From: Nitrospirota bacterium
Lineage (GTDB): Bacteria; Nitrospirota; Thermodesulfovibrionia; Thermodesulfovibrionales; Magnetobacteriaceae
Assembly: GCA_015233895.1 (NCBI GenBank)
Contig: JADFXG010000012.1
Span: 1-64,000 of the forward strand
Reading direction: 5' to 3'
Length of the DNA stretch: 64,000 nucleotides
The translations under genes were made by a program, and so were the position numbers. The stretch's first letter is position 1. Each line of letters opens with the position of its first letter. Of this stretch, positions 37,188-47,168 are shown piece by piece. The notes under the pieces were generated by a model, which saw nothing but the letters and a program-made list of their open reading frames with translations, did not search any database and was not told where the DNA came from.

Positions 37188-38759
37188 ATGGCTAATAAGC
37201 TTTTGTTAGTAAATAACAGTGTGACCATTCTAAAAGTGGTTGAGCTGATTCTCTCTGAGGAGAATTACGAGATTGTTTTTGTTAACGATGGGGAGGAGGC
37301 TCTTTCTAAATTAAAGTCATTTGTTCCGGACATTATCCTTGCTGACGTGGAGCTTCCAAAGCTTGGCGGCTACGACCTCTGTAAACAGGTAAAAGCTAAT
37401 AAGGCCCTCAAAGATGTGCCCTTTGTACTGCTCATTGGAGCATTTGAATCCCTTAATGAGCAAAAAATAAAAGAGGTCGGAGCTAACGATTACCTGTTTA
37501 AACCTTTTGATTCCAAAGAGTTTTTAAATAAGATACATACTTATATAAAATCATCTGCTGCCGTTGAGAATATGGACTCTGGTGATGTGGAGGATCCACA
37601 CAAGGAGGAGGAGCCTATTGAGCTTGGTGAGACCTCCATCATGGATGAAAAAGACATTGACAGTTTGTTTGAAGACACTCATGTAGAGGAAACGGCTGTG
37701 TTTGAGGATTCTCTGCATGGCGAAAAAGATGACTTTCAGGATTTCACAGATAATGATTTAACCACACGGGAACTTAAAGATGTGTTGGAGAGTCTGACAG
37801 GCGACGACAATGAAGATTCCATGGATGAGATTATGGATGAACCCATGGAGTTGGATAATACCTCTATGATGAGCGATGCCGACATAGAGGCTCTTCTTAA
37901 TGAGACGATGGTTGAGGAGACAGTTTCCTTTGAAGGCGATGCAAGGAAACTGGAGGATGCAAATCTTGAAGAGCTGTCCTTTGATGATTTTGACACCACT
38001 CAGGATGTAATTCTCCAGGCTAAAGATGGTAAAGACAACGGCGATGACTCTGTTGCTTCACTTTTTGATGAACTTACGGATGAGCTTAAAGAGGGTGACC
38101 CTGTCCCAACTCAGGAGTTCTTAGAAGAGGAGATAACCGCAACCGAATTTTTAGATCAAGAGGAGCTGCAGGAGCTCTCCGGCAGTTTCTTTACAAAAGA
38201 TAATCAACCAAAGGCTGAAACTAAAGATACAGTTTCTTACACCCCTAAAGAAGACAGATACAGAGAAATCCCAATGGATGCCGGCTTAAGGCCGCAAGGT
38301 GATGTCCTTCTTACGTCTTTTGATGTAATCAGCATTCTTAAAAGAAGTCTTGACCACAAGATAGATATGGTTTTTGACGAAGGGAGTATTCTTTCCGTAT
38401 TTCAGGAGTCGGTAAATCTGTATGTTAAGGAAAACTTTAAAGATATCAGTATAGACCTTGATGACCGTGTCTCGGAGGCTATTAACAGGAAAATAAATGA
38501 TGTTGTAGGCCAGATTAACCTTGATGCCATAATAAGCCAGGTAATATCCTCTACCATTAAGGGGATTTTATCTAACACAGTCAGCGAGATGTTTAAGATG
38601 ACAAAGGAAATAACAGAGCGTGTCATAAAAAACACTTTGGAGGAAAACATCCCAACACTCAGAGAGGAGGTAGAAAAGGTAATATGGGAGACAGTCCCGC
38701 AAATGGCAGAAAAACTAATAAAAATCGAAATAGAGCAGATAAAATCGGAATTCATGTAA
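37188..38759 (+). CDS. Receiver-domain protein with acidic repeats and helical tail
   Basis: The 523-residue protein begins with a CheY-like receiver (about 1-122), with Asp53 in L-A-D-V-E-L-P-K-L-G-G and Lys105 in L-F-K-P-F. The acidic pair normally present after strand 1 is N-N (Asn9, Asn10). An acidic, low-complexity middle holds two copies of a motif E-L-x-x-T-S-x-M-x-x-x-D-I (about 145-173 and 221-249). The C-terminal 170 residues form helices with repeated I-x-x-V-I spacing. Possibly a scaffold protein in motility or polarity. Unknown family. Confidence 0.6.
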   Translation: MANKLLLVNNSVTILKVVELILSEENYEIVFVNDGEEALSKLKSFVPDIILADVELPKLGGYDLCKQVKANKALKDVPFVLLIGAFESLNEQKIKEVGANDYLFKPFDSKEFLNKIHTYIKSSAAVENMDSGDVEDPHKEEEPIELGETSIMDEKDIDSLFEDTHVEETAVFEDSLHGEKDDFQDFTDNDLTTRELKDVLESLTGDDNEDSMDEIMDEPMELDNTSMMSDADIEALLNETMVEETVSFEGDARKLEDANLEELSFDDFDTTQDVILQAKDGKDNGDDSVASLFDELTDELKEGDPVPTQEFLEEEITATEFLDQEELQELSGSFFTKDNQPKAETKDTVSYTPKEDRYREIPMDAGLRPQGDVLLTSFDVISILKRSLDHKIDMVFDEGSILSVFQESVNLYVKENFKDISIDLDDRVSEAINRKINDVVGQINLDAIISQVISSTIKGILSNTVSEMFKMTKEITERVIKNTLEENIPTLREEVEKVIWETVPQMAEKLIKIEIEQIKSEFM

Positions 38760-38870
38760 CATATTTTACAGTTAGGTTCTTTTGTAAGATGCCAATCACC
38801 GTAAGGGGTCGGGCATTTTTTTGGAAGAGAAATTATTAATATGGAAAGAGTTATTTGGTTTTTGCAAAAA

Positions 38871-39006
38871 GAGGAGATTGCCACACCCCCTGTGGGGGTT
38901 CGCAATGACAGCTCGTGGCCTTGTGGTTGTACAATGATGGCGTGGAACTATGCATAGTATTCCTATCCGTCATTACGAGGAGCGACAGCGACGTAGTAAT
39001 CTCCTC
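38871..39006. repeat. Palindromic repeat related to the MITE core
   Basis: GAGGAGATTGCCAC ... GTAGTAATCTCCTC carries the same inner motifs (GCAATGACG, GAGGAGCGA.AGCGACGT) as the MITE cores but not the AGACCGTTGCA ends. It fills most of the 330 bp gap 38760-39089. A short GC hairpin with T-run (38789-38822) may end the preceding gene's transcript. Confidence 0.75.
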
Positions 39007-39089
39007 TTTTCCCTTATCAATCATTGTAAGAATTCATGTAAACAGACGTTTACAAATGTATAGTCACTGAGGTATAAGGAATCATACTA

Positions 39090-41945
39090 ATGGAAGACAC
39101 AAAAAAAGAGCCTTCAAAGGGATATATTCCCTCAGAAATAGAAGATAAATGGTATAACTTTTGGCTGAAAAATAATCTCTTCAGCCCGGAAAGCGACAGT
39201 GGGCGTCCGTCGTTTTCAATTGTGATTCCGCCCCCTAATGTTACCGGAACACTTCACATGGGACATGCCTTAAACGCAACCCTACAGGATACGCTTTGCA
39301 GATGGAAACGGATGAAGGGATTTAAGGTGCTGTGGGTGCCCGGCACAGACCACGCAGGCATAGCCACCCAGAATGTTGTGGAAAAAATGCTTGCTAAGGA
39401 GAATTTAACCCGCCACACGCTGGGACGTGATGAGTTTATAAAAAGGGTCTGGGAGTGGAAACGCAGTTATGGCGGGCAGATAATACATCAATTAAAAAAA
39501 ATTGGCGCATCCTGTGACTGGACAAAGGAGCGCTTCACACTTGATGAGGGACTCTCTAACGCTGTGCGTGAGGTGTTTGTTTCCTTGTTTAACGAGGGAC
39601 TTATATACAGAGCGCTGAGACTGATAAACTGGTGTCCGCGATGTTACACTGCGCTTTCCGACCTTGAGGCGGAACATGAGGAACTTGAGGGCAGACTCAC
39701 CTACATCAAGTATCCACTTGAGGACGGCTCTGGCCATATCGTGGTAGCAACCACCCGACCTGAGACAATGCTTGGGGATACGGCAGTGGCCGTCAATCCC
39801 TTAGATGTAAGGTATCAGCAACTGGCAGGAAAACGTTTGATACTCCCGCTTACCGACCGGGCCATTCCCATAGTTACCGATACTGAGGTTGACCAGGCTT
39901 TTGGCACAGGTGCTGTAAAAGTGACCCCGTCACATGATTTTAACGATGAGGCGATTGCAAAGCGCCAAAATCCGAACCTTCCATTTATTACAGTCATAGG
40001 GCTTGACGGCACGATGACAGCCGATGCCGGACGGAGGTTTGCCGGCCTTGACAGATATGAGTGTAGAAAACAAGTTGTAGCTGACCTTAAGGAAAAAGGG
40101 CTTATCCAAAAAGAGGAAAAACATGTCCATTCGGTAGCCAGTTGCTACAGGTGTAAAACCATAATAGAGCCGCTCCCTACTGCCCAGTGGTATGTTAGTG
40201 TCTCTTCAATGGCAAAAGATGCTATTGATGCCGTAAAAGAGGGAAAGATTCGGATTATTCCCGATGGGTGGAAAAATAATTATTACTCATGGATGGAAAA
40301 CATAAGAGACTGGTGCATATCAAGGCAGATATGGTGGGGGCACAGAATTCCTGTCTGGTACTGCCCTAAGTGCACAGATGATCAAGGCGCTTCTAACAGC
40401 GAATCCATTTTTATAGTGCTTTCGAAAAAACTAAGGGGACTTAACGAGGGAACATATAAGCAACTGACTGAGGCCGGTGTGGAACACAAGGATATAATCC
40501 AAAATGTCAGAAGTTTAACTGTTGGAATATCTGTTAAACCGTTTTCCGCAAGCGTTGACCCAACAAGTTGCCCGCACTGTGGATGTGGTGACATTATCCG
40601 CGACCAGGATGTCCTTGACACATGGTTTTCCTCGGCACTTTGGCCATTTTCCACCATGGGCTGGCCTGATAAGACAAAAGACCTCAGTGAATACTATCCG
40701 ACAAGTGTGCTTGTCACAGCATTTGATATATTGTTTTTTTGGGTGGCGCGAATGATAATGATGGGGTTAAAGTTTATGAAAGACCGCCCGTTTAACGATG
40801 TGTACATTCATGCGCTCATAAGGGACGAAAGCGGGCAGAAGATGAGCAAGTCTAAGGGCAACGTGATTGACCCTCTGATTATGATAGATGAGTATGGGGC
40901 TGATTCTTTCAGATTTTCGCTGGCTGCGTTTGCTGCTCAGGGCAGAGATATCAGGTTTTCCGAGGAGAGGGTAGAGGGGTATAAGCACTTCATTAATAAA
41001 CTCTGGAATGCTTCACGGTTTATAAATCTTAACATAGAAAAGTATGGATTTGATAAGGGATTGAAAATAGAGGAGATTGCAAAGGAACTCCTTGTGACAG
41101 ACAGGGCTCTGATGCGCTTGCCTGAGAGGTGGATTCTAAACAGGCTGTCTTTTGCCGCAGCTGAGGTCAACAGAGGACTTGAGGAGTACAGGTTTAATGA
41201 TGCAGCAAACGCTGTGTATCAGTTTGTGTGGTATGAGTTTTGCGATTGGTACATAGAGCTATCTAAGACCTCCTTTGAAAGGAGTAAAGAGTATTCTGAG
41301 GCTGCCCTTAAATGTCTTCTGTATGTGCTTGATGCCTCAGTGCGGCTTCTTCACCCCTTCATGCCCTTTGTAACAGAAGAGATTTGGAACTCATATCCTC
41401 ACGAGGGAAAAACCATTATGCTCACCTCATATCCCGACATGTTGGCAGAGGACGCAGAAGCGCTGGAGCGTATGGATTTTGTCATTAACGCCGTAACCGG
41501 CATAAGAAGTATCCGCGGGGAGTTCAATATTTCACCGTCAAAGAAGATTTCGGCTTTAATCAGGACTTTTTCAGATGCAGCTCGCCTGAATCTGTTAGAA
41601 CATAAGGATTATATCTCAGCGCTAACAAGGTGCGGGGAAAACCTTGAAATAGGTGAAAACGTGGAAAAGTCAAAGGGTTCGGTTACCTCGGTAAAGACAG
41701 AGATGGAAATATATGTTCCTTTAAGCGGACTGTTTGACATTGAGGCAGAGACGGAGAGGCTTGATAAGGAACTTAAAAAGGTTGATGAGGCGATACACGG
41801 GTTAAATATAAAACTCTCTAATGAGGATTTCATAGAGCGAGCGCCAAAGGCTGTAGTTGATAAAGAAAAGCTTAAATATAACGAGCATATTCTTAAAAGA
41901 GAGCGGATAGTGGAAAACATCAGTAAACTTAAGGAAATAAAATGA
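39090..41945 (+). CDS. valS: Valyl-tRNA synthetase
   Basis: The 951-residue class I synthetase has the HIGH motif as P-N-V-T-G-T-L-H-M-G-H-A and the KMSKS motif as G-Q-K-M-S-K-S-K-G-N. The editing domain (CP1, about 200-420) has T-T-R-P-E-T, and a C-terminal coiled coil (about 875-950) completes the ValS domain set. Overlaps nadC by 4 bases. Confidence 0.97.
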   Translation: MEDTKKEPSKGYIPSEIEDKWYNFWLKNNLFSPESDSGRPSFSIVIPPPNVTGTLHMGHALNATLQDTLCRWKRMKGFKVLWVPGTDHAGIATQNVVEKMLAKENLTRHTLGRDEFIKRVWEWKRSYGGQIIHQLKKIGASCDWTKERFTLDEGLSNAVREVFVSLFNEGLIYRALRLINWCPRCYTALSDLEAEHEELEGRLTYIKYPLEDGSGHIVVATTRPETMLGDTAVAVNPLDVRYQQLAGKRLILPLTDRAIPIVTDTEVDQAFGTGAVKVTPSHDFNDEAIAKRQNPNLPFITVIGLDGTMTADAGRRFAGLDRYECRKQVVADLKEKGLIQKEEKHVHSVASCYRCKTIIEPLPTAQWYVSVSSMAKDAIDAVKEGKIRIIPDGWKNNYYSWMENIRDWCISRQIWWGHRIPVWYCPKCTDDQGASNSESIFIVLSKKLRGLNEGTYKQLTEAGVEHKDIIQNVRSLTVGISVKPFSASVDPTSCPHCGCGDIIRDQDVLDTWFSSALWPFSTMGWPDKTKDLSEYYPTSVLVTAFDILFFWVARMIMMGLKFMKDRPFNDVYIHALIRDESGQKMSKSKGNVIDPLIMIDEYGADSFRFSLAAFAAQGRDIRFSEERVEGYKHFINKLWNASRFINLNIEKYGFDKGLKIEEIAKELLVTDRALMRLPERWILNRLSFAAAEVNRGLEEYRFNDAANAVYQFVWYEFCDWYIELSKTSFERSKEYSEAALKCLLYVLDASVRLLHPFMPFVTEEIWNSYPHEGKTIMLTSYPDMLAEDAEALERMDFVINAVTGIRSIRGEFNISPSKKISALIRTFSDAARLNLLEHKDYISALTRCGENLEIGENVEKSKGSVTSVKTEMEIYVPLSGLFDIEAETERLDKELKKVDEAIHGLNIKLSNEDFIERAPKAVVDKEKLKYNEHILKRERIVENISKLKEIK

Positions 41946-42781
41946 TAACGCCGCAAGTCAGGGAATTCATAAGAGATGCCTTAGCTGAGGACATAGGACA
42001 CGGCGATATAACGACAGAGAGCACAATTGATGATAATTCAATGTCTGAGGCTGTTGTGCTTGCCAAAGAGACAATGATTTTAGCCGGTATATTGTTTTTT
42101 AAAGAGGTTTTTGATATTCTCAAGCAGGGTGTAACGGTGGCCGTATTGGCCACAGACGGTACGACTATGCAACGCGGCCAGAACATTGCAAGACTTACCG
42201 GCAACACCGCCTCATTGCTTACAGGAGAGAGAGTTGCTTTAAATATTTTGCAGCGGTTATCAGGAATAGCAACATTAACCGCAAAATTTGTAACAGAGGT
42301 CAAAGATCTTGGGGTCAAAATTCTTGATACAAGAAAGACAACGCCCAACATGCGGCACATGGAAAAGTATGCGGTAACAGTGGGAGGCGGGTCAAACCAC
42401 AGGTTTGGACTATATGATGGGGTACTAATTAAAGACAATCACATAAAGGCCTCAGGAGGAATTACAAAGGCAGTAACCAGGGCAAAAAAGAATGTCCCGT
42501 TTCTTACAAAAATAGAGGTTGAGGTGCAAACCCTCTCAGAACTCAATGAGGCTCTCAGTTGTGGCGTAGATGCTGTGATGCTGGATAATATGAATATAGA
42601 GCAGATGAAAGAAGCAGTCGGAGTAGTCAGAAGCACAGGAGGCAGGATTTTAATAGAGGCCTCCGGCAACGTGACACTGCAAAACGTGCGGAGAATTGCG
42701 GAAACCGGAGTTGATGTTATATCAACAGGGTTTATCACCCACTCGGCTCAGGCTGTTGACTTAAGTATGAAGATAATTTAA
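41942..42781 (+). CDS. nadC: Nicotinate-nucleotide pyrophosphorylase (quinolinate PRTase)
   Basis: The 279-residue enzyme turns quinolinate and PRPP into nicotinate mononucleotide. Visible motifs are D-T-R-K-T-T-P-N-M-R, the H-R-F-G-L-Y-D-G-V-L-I-K-D-N-H loop and V-E-V-Q-T-L-S-E. Translationally coupled to valS. Confidence 0.95.
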   Translation: MITPQVREFIRDALAEDIGHGDITTESTIDDNSMSEAVVLAKETMILAGILFFKEVFDILKQGVTVAVLATDGTTMQRGQNIARLTGNTASLLTGERVALNILQRLSGIATLTAKFVTEVKDLGVKILDTRKTTPNMRHMEKYAVTVGGGSNHRFGLYDGVLIKDNHIKASGGITKAVTRAKKNVPFLTKIEVEVQTLSELNEALSCGVDAVMLDNMNIEQMKEAVGVVRSTGGRILIEASGNVTLQNVRRIAETGVDVISTGFITHSAQAVDLSMKII

Positions 42782-42816
42782 TAGGATCTGTTTTTTCAAA
42801 AACAGCGATATAAAGC

Positions 42817-43833
42817 TTAGTTTGATAAAGACACGGAGACTCTCTTTATTTCCTCTAACTTCTTAAGTGCCCGTCCGCTGTCCAATGCCTCAGTTACAGT
42901 ATTAACTGCCGTATCAATATCATACTGTCCCTCAGATACCATAAGAGCGCAAGCGGAGTTCATGACAACTATGTCGTGCATGGGGCCTTTTTTACCGCTT
43001 AGAATTTCTTGTGTAATACGAGCATTGTCCTCACGGCTCCCGCCTGCTATGTCAGTAAGCGTCGCTCTGTCTAAACGAAAATCCTCAGGTGTAAACACCA
43101 GATTATCAACGGTACCTCCTGAAAAACGTGATACCCGTGTGCCGTTCGTTATAGTTACCTCATCGAGTCCGTCCGTTCCATGAAACACCATAGCATCAAT
43201 GGCGCCCAGATTACCAAGCACCCTTGCAAGCGGCTCCGTTAATGCTGAGTCATAGACGCCTACTGTTTGCCGTTTAGCTCCTGCAGGATTTGTCAGAGGC
43301 CCAAGTATATTAAAAATCGTTCTAATTCCGATTTCTCGCCTTGGGGTAACTGCATATTTCATAGCAGGGTGAAAAAGTGGCGCAAAAAGGAAACCAAACC
43401 CTGTATCAAACAAACATTTTTCAACGTTTTCGGGACTCAGGTCTATTTTTATGCCAAGCGCTTCAAGCACATCGGCGCTTCCGCTACGGCTTGACGAGGA
43501 ACGGTTACCGTGCTTTGCCACAGGAATTCCGCACGCTGAGGTAACAATGGCAGCGGTTGTTGATATGTTAAATGTGTGAGAAAGATCGCCACCAGTGCCG
43601 CAGGTATCTACAACCCCTTCAGGCGCATTTATTTTTATAGCCTTCTTTCTCATCACAGAGACGGCTGCCGTTATCTCTTCAACTGTTTCGCCTTTAATCT
43701 TAAGGGCTGTCAAAAACGCCGCTATCTGGGCATCCGTTGCTTTGCCCTCCATTATTTCTGTCATGCAGTCAATCATCTCGGCACCACTAAGGTTTATCCC
43801 CTGAGTCACTATGCTTATCGCCTCTCTTATCAT
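42817..43833 (-). CDS. trpD: Anthranilate phosphoribosyltransferase
   Basis: From the ATG at 43833 (M-I-R-E-A-I-S-I) the enzyme has 338 residues, the usual length. Earlier starts overlap trpG. The PRPP-binding glycine loop V-D-T-C-G-T-G-G-D and K-H-G-N-R-S-S-S-S-R-S-G-S-A are clear. Converts anthranilate to phosphoribosyl-anthranilate. Third gene of trpEGD. Confidence 0.93.
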   Translation of the reverse strand: MIREAISIVTQGINLSGAEMIDCMTEIMEGKATDAQIAAFLTALKIKGETVEEITAAVSVMRKKAIKINAPEGVVDTCGTGGDLSHTFNISTTAAIVTSACGIPVAKHGNRSSSSRSGSADVLEALGIKIDLSPENVEKCLFDTGFGFLFAPLFHPAMKYAVTPRREIGIRTIFNILGPLTNPAGAKRQTVGVYDSALTEPLARVLGNLGAIDAMVFHGTDGLDEVTITNGTRVSRFSGGTVDNLVFTPEDFRLDRATLTDIAGGSREDNARITQEILSGKKGPMHDIVVMNSACALMVSEGQYDIDTAVNTVTEALDSGRALKKLEEIKRVSVSLSN

Positions 43834-43837
43834 AGGC

Positions 43838-44440
43838 TTAGTCTCCACCTGTGCTGTGATGGCTGTTAAAAACATCGGCAAGTGTCAGGAAATTTGAAAG
43901 TATATCCTTGCCAGCTTTGGTTAGTATTGACTCCGGGTGAAACTGCACCCCATCCAGTGGGTATGACTTGTGCCTGACCCCCATGATTTCATCTGCGTCA
44001 GTCCACGCGGTGATTTCAAAATCCTCGGAAAGTGTACCATTTTTGATAATGAGGGAATGATACCGGGTAGCTTCAAACGGATTTGGTATGCCTTTAAATA
44101 TGCCGCGGTTGTCGTGGTAAATCAGTGAGGTTTTGCCGTGCATAAGCCTGTCCGCTCTGACAATGTCTGCGTTAAATGCGGCTCCTATGGACTGATGTCC
44201 CAGGCAAACGCCAAAAATTGGGATTCTGGTACAAAATGTTTTAATCAAATCAACGGAAACACCGGCCTCATTTGGTGTGCAGGGGCCTGGAGAAATCACA
44301 ATTTTTTCCGGCCTTAGTTTCTCAATTTCATTGAGGGTGATTTTATCGTTTCTGAACACTTTTATGTTCTGTCCAAGTTCCCCAAGGTACTGAACCAGAT
44401 TGTACGTAAAGGAATCATAATTATCTATCATTAAAAGCAT
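43838..44440 (-). CDS. trpG: Anthranilate synthase component II (glutaminase)
   Basis: With the ATG at 44440 ([12 protein letters not shown]) the protein is 200 residues. Class I glutaminase: nucleophile in G-V-C-L-G-H-Q and the His-Glu pair in Q-F-H-P-E-S. The 19-base gap to trpE and the close trpD start mark one operon. Confidence 0.95.
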   Translation of the reverse strand: MLLMIDNYDSFTYNLVQYLGELGQNIKVFRNDKITLNEIEKLRPEKIVISPGPCTPNEAGVSVDLIKTFCTRIPIFGVCLGHQSIGAAFNADIVRADRLMHGKTSLIYHDNRGIFKGIPNPFEATRYHSLIIKNGTLSEDFEITAWTDADEIMGVRHKSYPLDGVQFHPESILTKAGKDILSNFLTLADVFNSHHSTGGD

Positions 44441-44459
44441 AATACCGCCATATTTTTGG

Positions 44460-45950
44460 CTAATACCCGCTCTTAGCCATGTTAACGGCACGAAACATGC
44501 CTTTTGCTTTATTAACAGTTTCATCATACTCATTTTCGGCAACCGAGTCAGCAACAATTCCGGCCCCTGCCTGCACATATACCTTGCCCTCTGTAATCAG
44601 TATGGTGCGTATTGTAATACACGTATCCATTGAGCCGGAAAAGCCGAAATATCCTACAGCTCCGGCATAGGGCCCACGCATGACAGGTTCAAGCTCATCT
44701 ATAATTTCCATTGCCCGCACCTTAGGCGCTCCCGTTACGGTTCCAGCCGGAAAACAAGCTCTTAACACATCAAAGGAGTCAAGCCCCTCTCGTAAAACAC
44801 CCTCCACATTTGACACTATGTGCATGACATGGCTATAGCGCTCTACGTCCATTAGTTCGGTAACCTTAACTGACCCTGTGACAGCCACACGTCCAACATC
44901 GTTCCTGCCAAGATCAACCAGCATTATGTGCTCTGCCCGTTCTTTTGGGTCAGCCTTCAATTCAACCTCAAGGGCACTGTCCTCATCGCTTGAGCGTCCG
45001 CGTTTACGAGTGCCCGCAATCGGGCGCAGTGTAATTTTGCCATCCTCTACCCTGACAAGAATCTCCGGTGAGGACCCGACGATTTTTATATCCCCAAAGT
45101 TAAGATAAAACATGTACGGCGAGGGATTGATTACCCGCAGGCAGCGATACACATCAAATGGGTCTATATCTATGTCTGCCTCAAACCGCTGAGACACCAC
45201 TATTTGAAAGGCATCCCCTGCTCTTATGTATTCCTTTGATTTTTCCACTGCAGCAAGAAACTGTCCTTTTTCAACAAATGATGACTTAAATCCATCAGAG
45301 TCTTTAACATTAGTGAGATTTTCAGCAATTGAGAGAGTGCGGCTGGTTGACGGTTTTTTTAGCATTTCAACAAGAGCGTCAATTTTTGCCGTGGCCTCTT
45401 TGTAACTTTCCTCAGGGGTTTTACCGCCAATGAGGGAGGCATTAGCGACCACTTTAATTGCCTGTCTCAGGTTGTCAAAAATTACAATAGTATCCATAAG
45501 CATAAACATCGAATCAGGAAAATCAAGGGATGGTTTCTCCCTTACCGGAACGCTTTCAAAAAACCGCACGCACTCATATCCGATATATCCGACAAGTCCG
45601 CCATAAAATCGCGGCAGCCCCTGAATCTTGACAGGAACATGCTGCGAGAGTTCTGCTCTTAGAACCTCTATAGGGTCTGGCACCGTTTTTGTGATGGATT
45701 TACCATCAGTTATGATTTCAACATCATTTCCATACGATCTTATAATTTTTTCAGGCGCCACTCCTAAAAACGAATACCTTGCCCACTTCTCGCCCCCCAT
45801 AACGCTCTCAAGCAGGAAACTGTTAGGTCCGCACAGTTTTAAATAGGCCGAAACCGGAGTCTCGGTGTCTGCTAAAATCTCGGTATAAACAGGGATTAGA
45901 TTACCCTCTTCAGATATTTTTTTAAATTCCTCTATTTTTGGATAATACAT
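44460..45950 (-). CDS. trpE: Anthranilate synthase component I
   Basis: The 496-residue protein has the chorismate-binding domain: [20 protein letters not shown] and [10 protein letters not shown]. The N-terminal L-L-E-S-V regulatory segment binds tryptophan. First gene of trpEGD; feedback control by tryptophan is expected. An imperfect CCGTGA/TCACGG hairpin lies upstream of the start. Confidence 0.96.
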   Translation of the reverse strand: MYYPKIEEFKKISEEGNLIPVYTEILADTETPVSAYLKLCGPNSFLLESVMGGEKWARYSFLGVAPEKIIRSYGNDVEIITDGKSITKTVPDPIEVLRAELSQHVPVKIQGLPRFYGGLVGYIGYECVRFFESVPVREKPSLDFPDSMFMLMDTIVIFDNLRQAIKVVANASLIGGKTPEESYKEATAKIDALVEMLKKPSTSRTLSIAENLTNVKDSDGFKSSFVEKGQFLAAVEKSKEYIRAGDAFQIVVSQRFEADIDIDPFDVYRCLRVINPSPYMFYLNFGDIKIVGSSPEILVRVEDGKITLRPIAGTRKRGRSSDEDSALEVELKADPKERAEHIMLVDLGRNDVGRVAVTGSVKVTELMDVERYSHVMHIVSNVEGVLREGLDSFDVLRACFPAGTVTGAPKVRAMEIIDELEPVMRGPYAGAVGYFGFSGSMDTCITIRTILITEGKVYVQAGAGIVADSVAENEYDETVNKAKGMFRAVNMAKSGY

Positions 45951-46103
45951 ATTGACAAACTCTGCCGTTTTCCTTTAGAATTATTTCCGTGATTCATTCA
46001 CGGTACGTTACTGTATGATACATAGAAAGATGTTAAAGTTACAAGAGCAAACTTGTAAAACTTGAAAGTATTATAGTAAGATACCGGTAGAGGCATCACC
46101 AGA

Positions 46104-46178
46104 GCGGGCGTAGCTCAGTGGTAGAGCACAACCTTGCCAAGGTTGGGGTCGCGAGTTCGAGTCTCGTTGCCCGCTCCA
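46104..46178 (+). tRNA. tRNA-Gly (anticodon GCC)
   Basis: GCGGGCG pairs with TGCCCGC as acceptor stem, D-arm TAGCTCAGTGGTAGAGCA, anticodon loop CTTGCCA, and T-arm GCGAGTTCGAGTCTCGT (with G-T pairs). The 3' CCA is encoded. Standard 75 bases including CCA. Confidence 0.96.
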
Positions 46179-46237
46179 TATTTCCTCAGCGTGGCATTGA
46201 AAAAGGGGTGGAGGGGAGAGGGAGAGAGGGTTCACTT

Positions 46238-46765
46238 GTGACAAAACTATTTGTGGATGGCTTATACACGATAATACCTCTGGTAGAGTTTAGAAACACA
46301 CCGAGTGTAAAATTCCACGTACTTCCTGAAAATAAAATACCGCGTATAGACTCGGTGGACAGAGTTGAGCACGGACCAAATGCTGTTTCTCCAACCATAA
46401 AAGGGAGCACAGGACAGTTTTGGTATTATCACAAAGCACAGACCGATAATCTCCTTGTTTTCCTTGGCTCAAGGATAACGGAACTCTATACCCCTAAACA
46501 TGGAAAGATAGAAACTTTTGAAGTAACGCCTGAGTCAATCAAACACAATGGTGAGCTGGTTATAGACACCCCTGCAATACTGTCATGGCCGCCTGGCGTG
46601 TTTCACAGGGTGTCCAGTGGACAGGATGGATCACTTTCATTGAATTTTGCAGTGCACGAATTAGGGTTTTCCCTCAAAGACAACTTTGACATTTATGAAG
46701 TTAATACGGAAAGTGGGCGATATAGTGTCATACGGCATGGTTTTTTAGACCAAAATACCAAGTAG
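46238..46765 (+). CDS. Cupin-like protein
   Basis: The frame is open back into tRNA-Gly, so the real start is taken as the GTG at 46238 after GGGAGAGAGG, giving 175 residues (V-T-K-L-F-V-D-G). The middle has the beta-rich cupin pattern, with W-Y-Y-H-K-A-Q-T-D near one side and P-P-G-V-F-H-R-V (a cupin-type His) at the other. No enzyme family recognised. Confidence 0.55.
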   Translation: MTKLFVDGLYTIIPLVEFRNTPSVKFHVLPENKIPRIDSVDRVEHGPNAVSPTIKGSTGQFWYYHKAQTDNLLVFLGSRITELYTPKHGKIETFEVTPESIKHNGELVIDTPAILSWPPGVFHRVSSGQDGSLSLNFAVHELGFSLKDNFDIYEVNTESGRYSVIRHGFLDQNTK

Positions 46766-46873
46766 CGTTCTATCGCCTAACTTTGTTGGCATCGTTAAAA
46801 GCTCCTCAACGTACTAAAAGTACGCCTGCGTCGCTTTCTCCTTGCCGCCTTGTTATGCTCTGACTGCTACTCG

Positions 46874-47124
46874 AGACCGTTGCAAAATTCCCAAAATGGG
46901 GGGAAAGTATTTCCCAATTAATACCGAGTAGCAGCCTAAAATATAATAATGATGAGATTACCACGTCGCTATCGCTCCTCGTAATGACGGATAGGTACGC
47001 CCACGCACAGCCCACGCCGTCATTGCGAACCCCCGCAGGGGGTGTGGCAATCTCATCCTTTTTCTATAACATTTTGTTATATTTTTGAACTCAACTTGGT
47101 GTTATAATATTTTTGCAACGGTCT
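46874..47124. mobile_element. MITE copy 3 (251 bp)
   Basis: AGACCGTTGCAAAAT and the inverse end TTTTTGCAACGGTCT are flanked by the 7 bp direct repeat CTACTCG (46867-46873, 47125-47131). It is nearly identical, inverted, to copy 2. The target CTGCTACTC|CTACTCGGTATTAA resembles a stretch inside this element family, so this copy seems to have landed in an older relative. The left flank 46790-46866 holds another common repeat with CGTACT/AGTACG hairpin. No gene in the 403 bp gap 46766-47168. Confidence 0.9.
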
Positions 47125-47168
47125 CTACTCGGTATTAAAAAGAAAGTAGAGCAGATGTGTTTTGCTCT

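Noticed and set aside
46118-46237. Upstream extension of the cupin-like gene
   Set aside because: It lies over tRNA-Gly; the GTG with ribosome site at 46238 is preferred.
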